Shown here: in pieces, positions 26,236-34,194 of the stretch
How the letters are laid out: every line of letters starts with the position of its first letter
Position numbering within the stretch: position 1 is the stretch's first letter
Assembly: GCF_024137025.1 (NCBI RefSeq)
Contig: NZ_JAMYJR010000018.1
Span: 1 to 64,000, forward strand
DNA length: 64,000 bases
Direction: 5' to 3'
Source of the DNA: Paractinoplanes aksuensis
GTDB taxonomy: Bacteria; Actinomycetota; Actinomycetes; Mycobacteriales; Micromonosporaceae
Translations under genes and position numbers: made by a program
The notes under the pieces: model-generated
Told to the model about the DNA's origin: nothing
Database searches by the model: none
Seen by the model: only the letters and a program-made list of their open reading frames with translations

Positions 26236-26469
26236 GCGCCGGTCAGCGGACGCTTCGGGCGAACTCCCGAGCGGCCCAACCCCTGGCCGAGATGGCTGTG
26301 CCGCACCGCGCGCACTGGAACAAGTAGGCGCTGCTCAACGGACGCTTCGGGCGAACTCACGGGCGGCCCAACCCCTGGCCGAGATGGGCGTGCCGCAACG
26401 CCCGCACTGGAACAAGTAGGCGCTGCTCAACGGACGCTTCGGGCGAACTCCCGGGCGGCCCAGCCCACG
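26194..26469. repeat. 92-bp tandem repeat (3 copies) made of two convergent gene ends
   Basis: Units lie at 26194-26285, 26286-26377 and 26378-26469, with exact 92-bp spacing of landmarks (for example CTGGAACAAGTAG at 26223, 26315 and 26407). Each unit holds the last 13 codons and stop of maf on the plus strand (AEMGVPYIALWNK and variants AEMAVPHRAHWNK, AEMGVPQRPHWNK). It also holds the last 12 codons and stop of the ABC permease on the minus strand (GWAAREFARSVR). The whole convergent junction was triplicated. The outer edges are the functional gene ends. Confidence 0.92.
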
Positions 26470-27182
26470 GCCAGGACGGCCAGCACGGCCATGATGAGCA
26501 GGCCCTGCCACACGTCGGGTGAGCCCAGGTCGCCGCGGAACAGCGCCCGGGTGCCGTTGACCGCCCACGAGAACGGGTTCCAGTCGGCGACGCCCTGGAG
26601 CCAGCCGGGGGCGTACGTCAACGGCAGCAGGATTCCGCTGAGCAGCAGCACCGGCTGGGCGACCGTGTTCATCAGCGGGGCCAGCGCGTCTTCGCTCTTC
26701 ACCACCAGGGCCACGCCGTACGAGACGGCGGACGTCATCAGTGAGATCAGGGCGAGCATCAGGTAGGCCAGCAGCAGGTTGGGCACGAAGACCCGCAGGT
26801 CGAACACCAGCGCCAGCAGCGTGATGATGACCGCCTGGGCGATCAGGGACACCACGTCGCGCAGGGACCGGCCCAGCAGCAGCGCCAGGCGGCTGACCGG
26901 AGTGACCCGCGAACGCTCGATGACACCGGCCCGCAGCTCGGCGATGAGGCCGAAGCCCTGGAACAAGCCGCCGAAGATGGCCAGGAGCACGAGCAGACCG
27001 GGGACGAAGATCTCGTATGCCTCGGCGTTGGTCGGCACCTGCAGGGCCGGCTTCAGCAGCGGGGCGAACAGCAGCAGGTACATCACCGGCTGGAAGACGC
27101 CGACGAGGATCCAGACGGGGTTGCGCAGCAGCAACTGCATCTGGCGGTTGAAGATCAGTGAGGTGTCGTGCAGCAGCTTCAT
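26427..27182 (-). CDS. ABC-2 type exporter permease (DrrB-like)
   Basis: This 251-residue protein has six transmembrane segments and the ABC-2 architecture: an N-terminal amphipathic NRQMQLLLRNPVW, the first helix, a cytoplasmic ERSRVTPVSRLALLLGR loop typical of DrrB proteins, and a late NPFSWAVNGTRALFRG motif. It starts three bases after the ATPase gene. With that partner it forms an exporter of the doxorubicin-resistance/daunorubicin type; substrate unknown. Its 3' end is the source of one half of the 92-bp repeat. Confidence 0.88.
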   Translation of the reverse strand: MKLLHDTSLIFNRQMQLLLRNPVWILVGVFQPVMYLLLFAPLLKPALQVPTNAEAYEIFVPGLLVLLAIFGGLFQGFGLIAELRAGVIERSRVTPVSRLALLLGRSLRDVVSLIAQAVIITLLALVFDLRVFVPNLLLAYLMLALISLMTSAVSYGVALVVKSEDALAPLMNTVAQPVLLLSGILLPLTYAPGWLQGVADWNPFSWAVNGTRALFRGDLGSPDVWQGLLIMAVLAVLAVGWAAREFARSVR

Positions 27183-27185
27183 GGG

Positions 27186-28130
27186 TCAGCTCTCCCGCAG
27201 CGATCGGCCGGTCTTGGTGAGGAACACGTCGTCGAGGCTGGGGCGGTGCAGTTCGACCGTGCCGAGCGGGACGCCGGCCGCGTCGAGGGCGCGCAGGATC
27301 TGCGGGATCGCCACGGCGCCGTCCTCGACGTAGAGGCGCACGTTGTCCTCGTACGTCTCGAGCTTGTAGGAAGTCAGGGCCTGGGCCGCGGGCTGGACCG
27401 CGTCGACGGGCAGGCCGACCCGGACCACGTCGCCCGAGATCTCGCGTTTGAGCTCGGCCGGTGTGCCCGACGCGACGATCTCGCCGTTGTCCATGATGGA
27501 GATGCGGTCGCAGAGCGCGTCGGCCTCGTCGAGGTAGTGGGTCGTGATGAAGACGGTCATGCCCTCCGCACGCAGCCGTCTGATCTCGTCCCACATGTGC
27601 GCCCGGCTCTGCGGGTCGAGACCCGTCGTCGGCTCGTCGAGGAAGACGACGCGGGGCTCGTGGATGATGCCGAGCGCGATGTCGACCCGGCGCCGCTGGC
27701 CACCGGAGTAGGTCTTGCACTTGCGGTCGGCGTACTCAGTCAGTTGAAAGCCCTCGAGAACGCGCTCGGCCCGGGCCAGCGCATCGCTCTTGGACGCGCC
27801 GTAGAGGCGCGACTGAAGAACGAGCTCTTCGCGGGCGGTGGAGTCGTCCCAGGTGCTGCCGCCCTGGGCGACGTAGCCGATGCGGCGGCGCACCTCGCCC
27901 GGGTCGGCGCGCAGGTCGGCGCCGGCGATAGTGGCCGTGCCGTCGTCGGGGACGATCAGCGTGGCCAGCATGCGCAGCGTGGTGGTCTTGCCGGCCCCGT
28001 TGGGCCCCAGGAAGCCGAAGATCTCGCCCTCGGCGACGGTGAGGTCGACGCCTCGGACAGCCTCGACCGTTTTCTTGTCGCGCCCCTGGCGCGAGACGAA
28101 CGACTTGCGTAGTCCGCGAGTCTCAATCAT
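27186..28130 (-). CDS. ABC exporter ATPase (DrrA-like)
   Basis: This is a 314-residue nucleotide-binding protein. Walker A GPNGAGKTTT, a Q-loop in YVAQGG, the ABC signature YSGGQRRR, Walker B VVFLDEP and the switch His in TTHYLDEAD are all present. The DrrA-type C-terminal extension ends in RPSLDDVFLTKTGRS. It powers the adjacent permease. A perfect 24-bp palindrome lies 20 bp upstream of ATG 28130, at the end of the PadR gene, and is the likely control site. Confidence 0.93.
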   Translation of the reverse strand: MIETRGLRKSFVSRQGRDKKTVEAVRGVDLTVAEGEIFGFLGPNGAGKTTTLRMLATLIVPDDGTATIAGADLRADPGEVRRRIGYVAQGGSTWDDSTAREELVLQSRLYGASKSDALARAERVLEGFQLTEYADRKCKTYSGGQRRRVDIALGIIHEPRVVFLDEPTTGLDPQSRAHMWDEIRRLRAEGMTVFITTHYLDEADALCDRISIMDNGEIVASGTPAELKREISGDVVRVGLPVDAVQPAAQALTSYKLETYEDNVRLYVEDGAVAIPQILRALDAAGVPLGTVELHRPSLDDVFLTKTGRSLRES

Positions 28131-28149
28131 GCGAGGCAGCCTACGACCG

Positions 28150-28173
28150 TCAAGTTTGACTAGTCAAACTTGA
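28150..28173. promoter_or_regulatory. Perfect 24-bp palindrome, candidate PadR operator
   Basis: The half-site TCAAGTTTGACT is followed immediately by its exact reverse complement. The palindrome covers the last codons and the TAG stop of the PadR gene and ends 20 bp before the ABC ATPase start. There is no spacer loop and no T run beyond it on the minus strand, so an operator fits better than a terminator. PadR regulators bind dyad sites near drug-efflux genes. Confidence 0.6.
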
Positions 28174-28789
28174 CTTCCACGTCGAGACCTCTCTTGGCGG
28201 GCTCGGTGATCTCGCCGCCCGACTGCGCGTCGCGCAACGTCCGCCAGGCGTCGCCCATCGTCTCGATGCGCTTCGCCGTACGCTCGCACCAGGCGATCTC
28301 GGCCTCGGCCATGGCGATGTTGCGCTCCCACATCCAGGCCACGAACACCGGCTTGTCGTCGGCCCAGTCGGCCGTCATCGCGACCTCGAGGTGCTGGGCG
28401 CCGGCCCGCAGCTGGGCCGCCCGGCTGCGCAACGCCGCCGCGGACTCCTCGCGCGACAGCGCGGGCAGGAACGAGAAGGCGGCCATGAAGGGGTCGGGCC
28501 CCGGGCTCAGGTTCCACCAGCCGTTACGCAGCAGCGACTGGAACTCGGCCTTGCCCTTGTCGGTTATCTCGTACGTCGTACGCGCGGGACGGGCCCCCAC
28601 TTGCTCGGTGGCCACCTCGCGGAGAAGACCCTCATCGGTCAACTTGCGCAGACCGTGATAGATCGACCCGGGCTGGACGTTCGCCCATTTGTCGGCGCTC
28701 CAGCTCAGCAGCTCACGCCGTACGTCGTAACCGTGCACCGGCTCCAGCCACTGCACCAGGCCGAGGATCATCATGCGGGTCGAGGACAC
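28160..28789 (-). CDS. PadR-family transcriptional regulator
   Basis: This is a 209-residue regulator. The winged-helix PadR domain covers residues 5-85 (ILGLVQWLEPVHGYDVRREL, then IYHGLRKLTDEGLL, then the wing TTYEITDKG). A C-terminal helical Vir-type domain of about 110 residues follows. PadR proteins usually repress neighbouring multidrug exporters and release DNA on ligand binding, which fits the DrrAB-like pair directly downstream. GTG 28789 is used; ATG 28774 is possible. The accA3 gene starts divergently 45 bp away. Confidence 0.9.
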   Translation of the reverse strand: MSSTRMMILGLVQWLEPVHGYDVRRELLSWSADKWANVQPGSIYHGLRKLTDEGLLREVATEQVGARPARTTYEITDKGKAEFQSLLRNGWWNLSPGPDPFMAAFSFLPALSREESAAALRSRAAQLRAGAQHLEVAMTADWADDKPVFVAWMWERNIAMAEAEIAWCERTAKRIETMGDAWRTLRDAQSGGEITEPAKRGLDVEVKFD

Positions 28790-28833
28790 CTTGTCAGCGT
28801 AAAACTGTCGGCCGCTGCGGCTAGGCTCAGGCC

Positions 28834-30582
28834 GTGCGCAAGGTATTGATCGCCAACCGTGGCGAGATCGCCGTCCGGGTCATCCGGGCCTGCCAGGACG
28901 CCGGTCTGACCAGCGTCGCCGTCTATGCCGACAGCGATCGTGACGCGCTGCCCGCCCGGCTCGCCGACGAGGCGTACGCGCTGGTGGGCGAGACCGCGAC
29001 CGAGACCTACCTGCGCATCGACAAGCTGCTCGAGGTCGCCGCGCGCAGCGGCGCCGACGCGGTCCATCCGGGCTACGGCTTCCTCTCCGAGAATGCCGAG
29101 TTCGCCCAGGCCGTACTCGATGCGGGGTTGACCTGGATCGGCCCGACCCCGCAGGCGATCCGCGACCTGGGCGACAAGGTCACCGCGCGGCACATCGCCC
29201 AGCGGGCCGGGGCGCCGCTGGTGCCGGGCACGGCCGAGCCGGTGGCCGACGCGGCCGAGATCGTCGCGTTCGCCGCGCAGCACGGCCTGCCGGTGGCGAT
29301 CAAGGCGGCGTTCGGCGGGGGTGGGCGCGGGCTCAAGGTCGCGCGCACGATCGACGAGATCCCGTCGCTGTTCGAGAGCGCGACCCGCGAGGCGGTGGCC
29401 GCGTTCGGGCGGGGCGAGTGTTTCGTCGAGCGCTATCTCGACCGCCCGCGCCACGTCGAGGCCCAGGTGCTGGCCGACACGCACGGCACCGTCATCGTCG
29501 TCGGCACCCGCGACTGCTCCCTGCAGCGGCGGCATCAGAAACTCGTCGAAGAGGCGCCGGCGCCGTTCCTCACCGCCGAGCAGCGGGCGTCCATTCACGA
29601 GAGCGCCAAGGCGATCTGCCGCGAGGCCGGCTATCACGGCGCGGGCACGGTCGAATACCTGGTCGGCCAGGACGGCACGATCTCCTTCCTCGAGGTGAAC
29701 ACCCGCCTCCAGGTCGAGCACCCGGTGAGCGAGGAAACGGCCGGAATCGATTTGGTACGCGAGCAGTTCCGCATCGCCGCGGGCCAGGCTTTGCAGTTCA
29801 CGAGCGATCCGGTCCCGCGCGGCCATTCCATCGAGTTCCGCATCAACGGCGAAGACCCGGGCCGCAATTTCCTGCCCGCTCCCGGCGCGGTCGAGACGCT
29901 GGTGTGGCCGCTCGGCCCGGGCGTCCGCGTCGACGCAGGGGTCGAGGCGGGCAGCGTTGTCGGCGGAAACTTCGACTCCCTGCTGGCCAAGATCATCGTT
30001 TCCGGCCGTACGCGGGAAGAGGCTCTGGAACGCTCGCGCCGGGTCCTCGACGAGACAGTCATCACCGGCCTGGCCACCGTGCTGCCGTTCCACCGTGCGG
30101 TGGTGCGCGATCCCGCCTTCACCTCCGAGCCGTTCACGGTCCATACCCGCTGGATCGAGACGGAGTGGGCGGGCGGTGTCGAACCGTTCACTCCGAGCGG
30201 CCAGCCGACTTCGGAGGCGGACGAGCGCGAGACGGTCGTGGTCGAGGTGGGCGGCAAGCGCCTAGAGGTCAAGCTGCCGGCCAAGCTGCTGCGCGGCGGT
30301 CCGGCTTCGGCGACGGCCACGCGGCCGGCTGCGCGGCGCAGCGGCGGGGGCGCTCAGAGCCAGGCCAGTGGGGCCGCGTTGACCGCACCCATGCAGGGCA
30401 CGGTGGTCAAGGTGGCGGTGGCCGACGGCGACAGCGTGTCCGAAGGGGACGTGATCGTGGTCGTCGAGGCCATGAAGATGGAACAGCCGCTCACCGCCCA
30501 CCAGGCCGGCACGGTGTCCGGCCTGTCGGTGAAGGTCGGCGAGTCCGTCACCGCCGGGTCGGTGGTGTGCACCATCGAGTGA
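28834..30582 (+). CDS. accA3: Acyl-CoA carboxylase alpha subunit: biotin carboxylase + BCCP
   Basis: This 582-residue two-domain protein carries a biotin carboxylase domain (about 1-450): the opening VLIANRGEIAVRVIRAC, the ATP-grasp glycine loop KAAFGGGGRGLKV, and EVNTRLQVEHPVSEE. A Pro/Ala/Arg-rich hinge follows, then a biotin carrier domain with EAMKMEQ, whose Lys548 is the biotinylation site. It carboxylates biotin with bicarbonate and ATP and hands the group to the PccB/AccD subunit. GTG 28834 is the start. BirA (13.5 kb) should modify it. Confidence 0.95.
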   Translation: MRKVLIANRGEIAVRVIRACQDAGLTSVAVYADSDRDALPARLADEAYALVGETATETYLRIDKLLEVAARSGADAVHPGYGFLSENAEFAQAVLDAGLTWIGPTPQAIRDLGDKVTARHIAQRAGAPLVPGTAEPVADAAEIVAFAAQHGLPVAIKAAFGGGGRGLKVARTIDEIPSLFESATREAVAAFGRGECFVERYLDRPRHVEAQVLADTHGTVIVVGTRDCSLQRRHQKLVEEAPAPFLTAEQRASIHESAKAICREAGYHGAGTVEYLVGQDGTISFLEVNTRLQVEHPVSEETAGIDLVREQFRIAAGQALQFTSDPVPRGHSIEFRINGEDPGRNFLPAPGAVETLVWPLGPGVRVDAGVEAGSVVGGNFDSLLAKIIVSGRTREEALERSRRVLDETVITGLATVLPFHRAVVRDPAFTSEPFTVHTRWIETEWAGGVEPFTPSGQPTSEADERETVVVEVGGKRLEVKLPAKLLRGGPASATATRPAARRSGGGAQSQASGAALTAPMQGTVVKVAVADGDSVSEGDVIVVVEAMKMEQPLTAHQAGTVSGLSVKVGESVTAGSVVCTIE

Positions 30583-30933
30583 TCGTGGTCGGGCGTCACC
30601 CCGGTTGAGCTGGACAAACAGGGCCCGGGCCGGCGCAACCGGATCCTGGCCGCGGCCGGGAAAGGCGCCGGTCAGCCACAGCGCGGCAAAAATGGCCAGT
30701 GCCCAGGTCGCCTGCCCAGCCACCCTTGCCTCCACCGACGCGGCGGCGGCCCCCTCCAACACCGGTCCGGCCGGGGTTCCGGGGTGCAGGATGCCGCCGA
30801 GGAGGTCCGAGACGCTCAGGCCGAGGGCGCCGGCTGACCGGCGCGGGCGGCCAGCAGGGCCGGGTCGTTCTGGTGGTAGAGCTCGGGCGCAACATCACCT
30901 CGAATTGGGCCGCCAGGTAACGGCGAGGCGGGC
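30583..30933. other. Gap with coding-like minus-strand remnants
   Basis: No intact gene is evident in these 351 bases. The minus strand has two stretches with coding-like codon bias. One ends APELYHQNDPALLAARAGQP plus APSA and a stop near 30830. The other follows immediately in another frame without a normal start and contains a hydrophobic helix (ATWALAIFAALWLTGAF), then ALFVQLNRG, before running antisense into the end of accA3. They look like the end of one gene and the front of another after deletions. The identities are unknown. Confidence 0.35.
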
Positions 30934-31476
30934 TCAGCTGGTGGGGAGCCAGTAGCGGAGCTTCTCGTCGCGGCGGGCGGCGGGGAGGCCGCCGTTGCGT
31001 TCGATGGTGCGGCGGGAGGGCTCGTTGTCGTAGTCGCACGTGATGAGGACGCGGGGGAAGCCGAGCGCGGCCGCGATCGGGCGGGATGCGGCCAGCATGG
31101 CGGTGGCGTGGCCCTGGCGGCGGGCCGAGGGGCGGACGTCGTAGCCGATATGACCGTTGCGTTCGCCGGCGGGACCGGGGGCCAGTCGGTGGCGGATGTT
31201 GAGCCGGCCCAGATAGATGTCGCCCTCCAGCCACCACAGCACCGTGGTGGGGACGTAGCCGGGCGGGCGGGGCGTGTCGTCCAGGCGTTGCGCCCGCAGG
31301 AAGCCGACAAATTCCGCGAAGCCCGCCGGAGTGCGCCAGATCGCTGCGTACGCCCGCAGGTCGGCCCCGATGTTGCTGAAGTCGTCGATACCGCCGCGGC
31401 CCTCGGCGAGGTACTCGTCCATGGCGGCCAGGAAGGACGGCTGAGCGTCGACTGTGGGCGGAACCAGCGAAGGCAC
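30934..31476 (-). CDS. GNAT family acetyltransferase
   Basis: This is a 180-residue acetyltransferase of the COG3981-like group. The central strand WWLEGDIYLGRLNIRH is followed by the acetyl-CoA-binding motif A, IGYDVRPSARRQGHATAML, and the terminal NGGLPAARRDEKLRYWL block, where the expected glycine-glycine turn is kept. GTG 31476 gives a compact family-length protein, although the frame is open to 31773 without homology. The acceptor substrate is unknown. It is not coupled to a neighbour. Confidence 0.82.
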   Translation of the reverse strand: MPSLVPPTVDAQPSFLAAMDEYLAEGRGGIDDFSNIGADLRAYAAIWRTPAGFAEFVGFLRAQRLDDTPRPPGYVPTTVLWWLEGDIYLGRLNIRHRLAPGPAGERNGHIGYDVRPSARRQGHATAMLAASRPIAAALGFPRVLITCDYDNEPSRRTIERNGGLPAARRDEKLRYWLPTS

Positions 31477-31842
31477 GCGCCCAGCGTAGGCGAGAAGGAG
31501 GCCGCGGGAGAGCGGGGAGAAGCAGGGGTGAGCCGCCCGTACGGGACCTACGGACGGCCCACCGGCCGGCACGCCCGAGAACGGGGGACCCGGGGTTCCG
31601 GCAACTTCACGGTACGCCCGCGATGCTGTCGCGAAAAGTCGAAGGGACGAATCGGGACCGAACACCCTTACGAGACGACTGCGTCTAGAAAATGACAGGC
31701 GCTCGGGGGATCGAGACCTTACCGTGTCAGGCATCACCGACGACCGGGTCTGATCAGGGAGCATGCTGAACACAGCACATTCTCAGGTGACTCCACGAAC
31801 AATGTCGTGAGGCCCCGAAAAAGCCGCGAGGTGGCGAGACCG
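31477..31842. other. Divergent intergenic region
   Basis: These 366 bases separate the GNAT gene (minus) and the dedA gene (plus), so they must hold both promoters. A ribosome-site-like GAGG lies about 15 bases before the dedA start. The sequence from 31680 to 31800 is less GC-rich than its surroundings, as expected for promoters. I see no RNA gene, clear terminator or convincing operator. Confidence 0.4.
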
Positions 31843-32640
31843 ATGACCGAACTGTTGACCATGATGGCAACACCGGCATGGGCGTACCTTGCTCTTTTCG
31901 GCTTCCTCGCCGTCGACGCGCTGATCCCGGTGGTGCCGATCCAGGCGATCATGATCACATCCGGCGCGCTGACTGTCTACGGAAATCTTGATCTTGCTCT
32001 GGTCATCGCCGTCGGCGCCCTGGGCATGTTCACCGGCGACGCCATCGCGTTCGTGCTGGGCCGCAGCAGCGCCGATCGGGGCTCGGGCCGCCTGGCCGCC
32101 CTACGTGCCCGCTACGCCCCCAAGCACGACGACGAGAACAAAGACCCTTCCCGTACGAAACAGGCCGCCGCCCGCTTCACCCGGGGCCTGCGCCGGCCGG
32201 GTCCGCTCGTCCTGCTGCTCTGCCGGTTCGTGCCGGGCGGGCGCATGGCGGCCGGTTTCCACGCCGGCCGCCGCGGCTACCCGGTCAAGCTGTTCGTCCT
32301 CTACGACGGGGCCGCCGCGCTGGCCTGGGGCTCGTACGGCGGCCTGGTCGGCCACATCGGGGGCACGGCGATCACCCAGTCGGCCTGGCGCCTGTTCGCC
32401 ATCGCCGCCACCGCCGCCGTCGTCTTCGGCACCGCGGGCTGGATCCTGGCCCTCTTCGGCGGCCGCAAGGACGAAGCGGGCCGCAAGGGAGAGGCCGGCC
32501 GCAGAGAAGAGGCCGGGAGGGCCGCTGCCACCGACGTCGAGCAGGCGCTCGCCGCCGGGGCCGCTGACTTCCGCCCGGCCCGCGAGCCAGGCGCTACTGC
32601 AGTTCGTGCCGCATCAGCCGACGGCCCGCTTCCGCGATAG
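31843..32640 (+). CDS. DedA/SNARE-associated family membrane protein
   Basis: This is a 265-residue protein. Hydrophobic segments near residues 10-30, 42-62, 150-170 and 180-205 surround the DedA core, with the acidic positions in FLAVDALIPVVP and MFTGDAIAFVLGR and the conserved RFVPGGR motif. DedA proteins support polyprenyl-phosphate and phospholipid recycling and membrane potential. The tail after residue 210 has three short repeats (RKDEAGR, RKGEAGR, RREEAGR). The last 16 codons and the stop lie inside a duplicated copy of the neighbouring lpdA gene end, read antisense, so the native C terminus was probably altered. Confidence 0.85.
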   Translation: MTELLTMMATPAWAYLALFGFLAVDALIPVVPIQAIMITSGALTVYGNLDLALVIAVGALGMFTGDAIAFVLGRSSADRGSGRLAALRARYAPKHDDENKDPSRTKQAAARFTRGLRRPGPLVLLLCRFVPGGRMAAGFHAGRRGYPVKLFVLYDGAAALAWGSYGGLVGHIGGTAITQSAWRLFAIAATAAVVFGTAGWILALFGGRKDEAGRKGEAGRREEAGRAAATDVEQALAAGAADFRPAREPGATAVRAASADGPLPR

Positions 32641-32726
32641 ATCCGGCAACAGCGCCGGGTGCTACTGCAGTTCGTGCTGCATCAGCTGTCGGGCCGCTTC
32701 CGCGATAGACCCCGACAGCGAGGGAT
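32593..32726. repeat. 68-bp tandem duplication of the lpdA gene end
   Basis: Copy A (32593-32660) and copy B (32661-about 32726) begin with the same GCTACTGCAGTTCGTG and share the CGCTTCCGCGATAG block 68 bases apart, with a handful of substitutions. Copy B is the functional last 16 codons of lpdA on the minus strand (AEAARQLMQHELQ). Copy A encodes the same end (RLMRHELQ) with its own TAG and now forms the last codons of dedA on the plus strand. Confidence 0.88.
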
Positions 32727-34107
32727 AGATCGTGATCGTGTGGGCCAGTTGGTCCACGGTCAGGTTGTTCTCGATCGCCATCGTGATCGGCAGGATCAAC
32801 TCGCTCGCCTTGGGCGCCACCACCACCCCGCCGATGATCTGACCCGTGGCCGGGCGGCAGAACAGCTTGACGAAGCCGTCGTGCAGATCGGCCATCTTGG
32901 CCCGCGCGTTGCCGGTCAGCGGCAGCATCACCTGGCGGGCCGGCGTGCGGCCCGAGTCGACCTCGTTCTGCGAGACGCCGACGGTGGCCAGTTCGGGGTC
33001 GGTGAAGACGTTGGCCGAGACCGTGCGCAGCCGCAGCGGCGCCACCGCCTCACCCATCGCGTGCCAGATGGCGATACGCCCCTGCATGGCGGCCACGCTG
33101 GCCAGCGGCAGCACCCCGGTGCAGTCGCCGGCGGCGTAGATGCCGGGCACGTTGGTGCGCGACACGCGGTCGACGGTCACGTAGCCGCCGTCGCCGACCT
33201 GAACCCCGTACTCCTCGAGCCCGAGCGCCGCCGTGTTGGGCACCGCGCCGACCGCGATGAGCGCGTGCGAGCCCTCGACGACCTGCCCGTCGCCCAGCGT
33301 GACCTGCACGCCGGAGCCCGTGTTGACCACGGACTTGCCCCGGGACTGGCTGAGAATGGTCATGCCCCGCTCGCGGAAGACCCGCTCGATCGCCATGGCG
33401 GCGTCGGCGTCCTCGTGCGGCATGACCCGCTCGCGGCTGGAGACCAGTGTGACCTGCACGCCCATGGCCAGGTAGGCGCTGGCGAACTCGGCGCCGGTCA
33501 CACCGGAACCGATCACGATGAGGTGCGACGGCAGTTCGGTGAGGTCGTAGAGCTGCCGCCAGTCGAGGATGCGCTCACCGTCGGGCTGGGCGGTGGCCAG
33601 CACCCGCGGGGTCGCCCCGGTGGCCAGCAGCACGGTGGTGGCCTCGACGGCGTAGGTCTGCCCATCCGACCACCCCGCCGCCGCCCCTGACCGGGCTGAA
33701 GGCTGAGCCTCGTGGGGCGTGACGAGCACCTGGTGGGTGTGGCCCAGCGTGTCCTCGCCCAGCCGGGCGTGGCCGTGCACGACGTCGACCCCGGCCTTGA
33801 CCAGCTTGGCCTGGATGTCGGCCGACTGGGCCAGGGCCAGCTTCTTGACCCGCTCGTTGACCGCCACTGCGTCGACCGAGACGCCCTCGAGGCCGGCCGA
33901 GCGGACGCCGAAGCGTTCGTTGTGCCGATACCCCGTCATGACCTCGGAGCTCGCGATGAACGTTTTGGACGGCACACAGTCGGTCAGGACGCAGGCGCCG
34001 CCCGGGCCCTCGGCTTCGACGAGGGTGACGTCCGCGTCGAGCTGAGCGGCGACCAGGGCCGCCTCGTACCCGCCCGGGCCCCCACCGATGATCACGATCC
34101 GACTCAC
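32662..34107 (-). CDS. lpdA: LpdA-like NAD(P)H quinone reductase (flavoprotein disulfide reductase family)
   Basis: This is a 481-residue FAD/NAD(P)-binding protein. The FAD motif GGGPGGYEAA starts at residue 8, the NAD(P) motif is GSGVTGAEFASAYL, and the second FAD motif is GIYAAGDCTG. It carries the family pattern of Rv3303c/LpdA: the C-terminal region reads YPSLSGSIAEAARQLM and lacks the His-Glu pair of true lipoamide dehydrogenases. However, the redox site reads GGACVLTDCVPSK, with Cys39 and Cys44 in CxxxxC spacing, whereas the mycobacterial protein lacks one cysteine. GTG 34107 is chosen over longer open sequence. Confidence 0.9.
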   Translation of the reverse strand: MSRIVIIGGGPGGYEAALVAAQLDADVTLVEAEGPGGACVLTDCVPSKTFIASSEVMTGYRHNERFGVRSAGLEGVSVDAVAVNERVKKLALAQSADIQAKLVKAGVDVVHGHARLGEDTLGHTHQVLVTPHEAQPSARSGAAAGWSDGQTYAVEATTVLLATGATPRVLATAQPDGERILDWRQLYDLTELPSHLIVIGSGVTGAEFASAYLAMGVQVTLVSSRERVMPHEDADAAMAIERVFRERGMTILSQSRGKSVVNTGSGVQVTLGDGQVVEGSHALIAVGAVPNTAALGLEEYGVQVGDGGYVTVDRVSRTNVPGIYAAGDCTGVLPLASVAAMQGRIAIWHAMGEAVAPLRLRTVSANVFTDPELATVGVSQNEVDSGRTPARQVMLPLTGNARAKMADLHDGFVKLFCRPATGQIIGGVVVAPKASELILPITMAIENNLTVDQLAHTITIYPSLSGSIAEAARQLMQHELQ

Positions 34108-34194
34108 GAGGTTCCAACCTTCCGATGTGGCAACTGTGCCGACACGCACTCCTTGTATTCTCCACGACCGCCGTGTCCGGCTATCGTCATCGCC

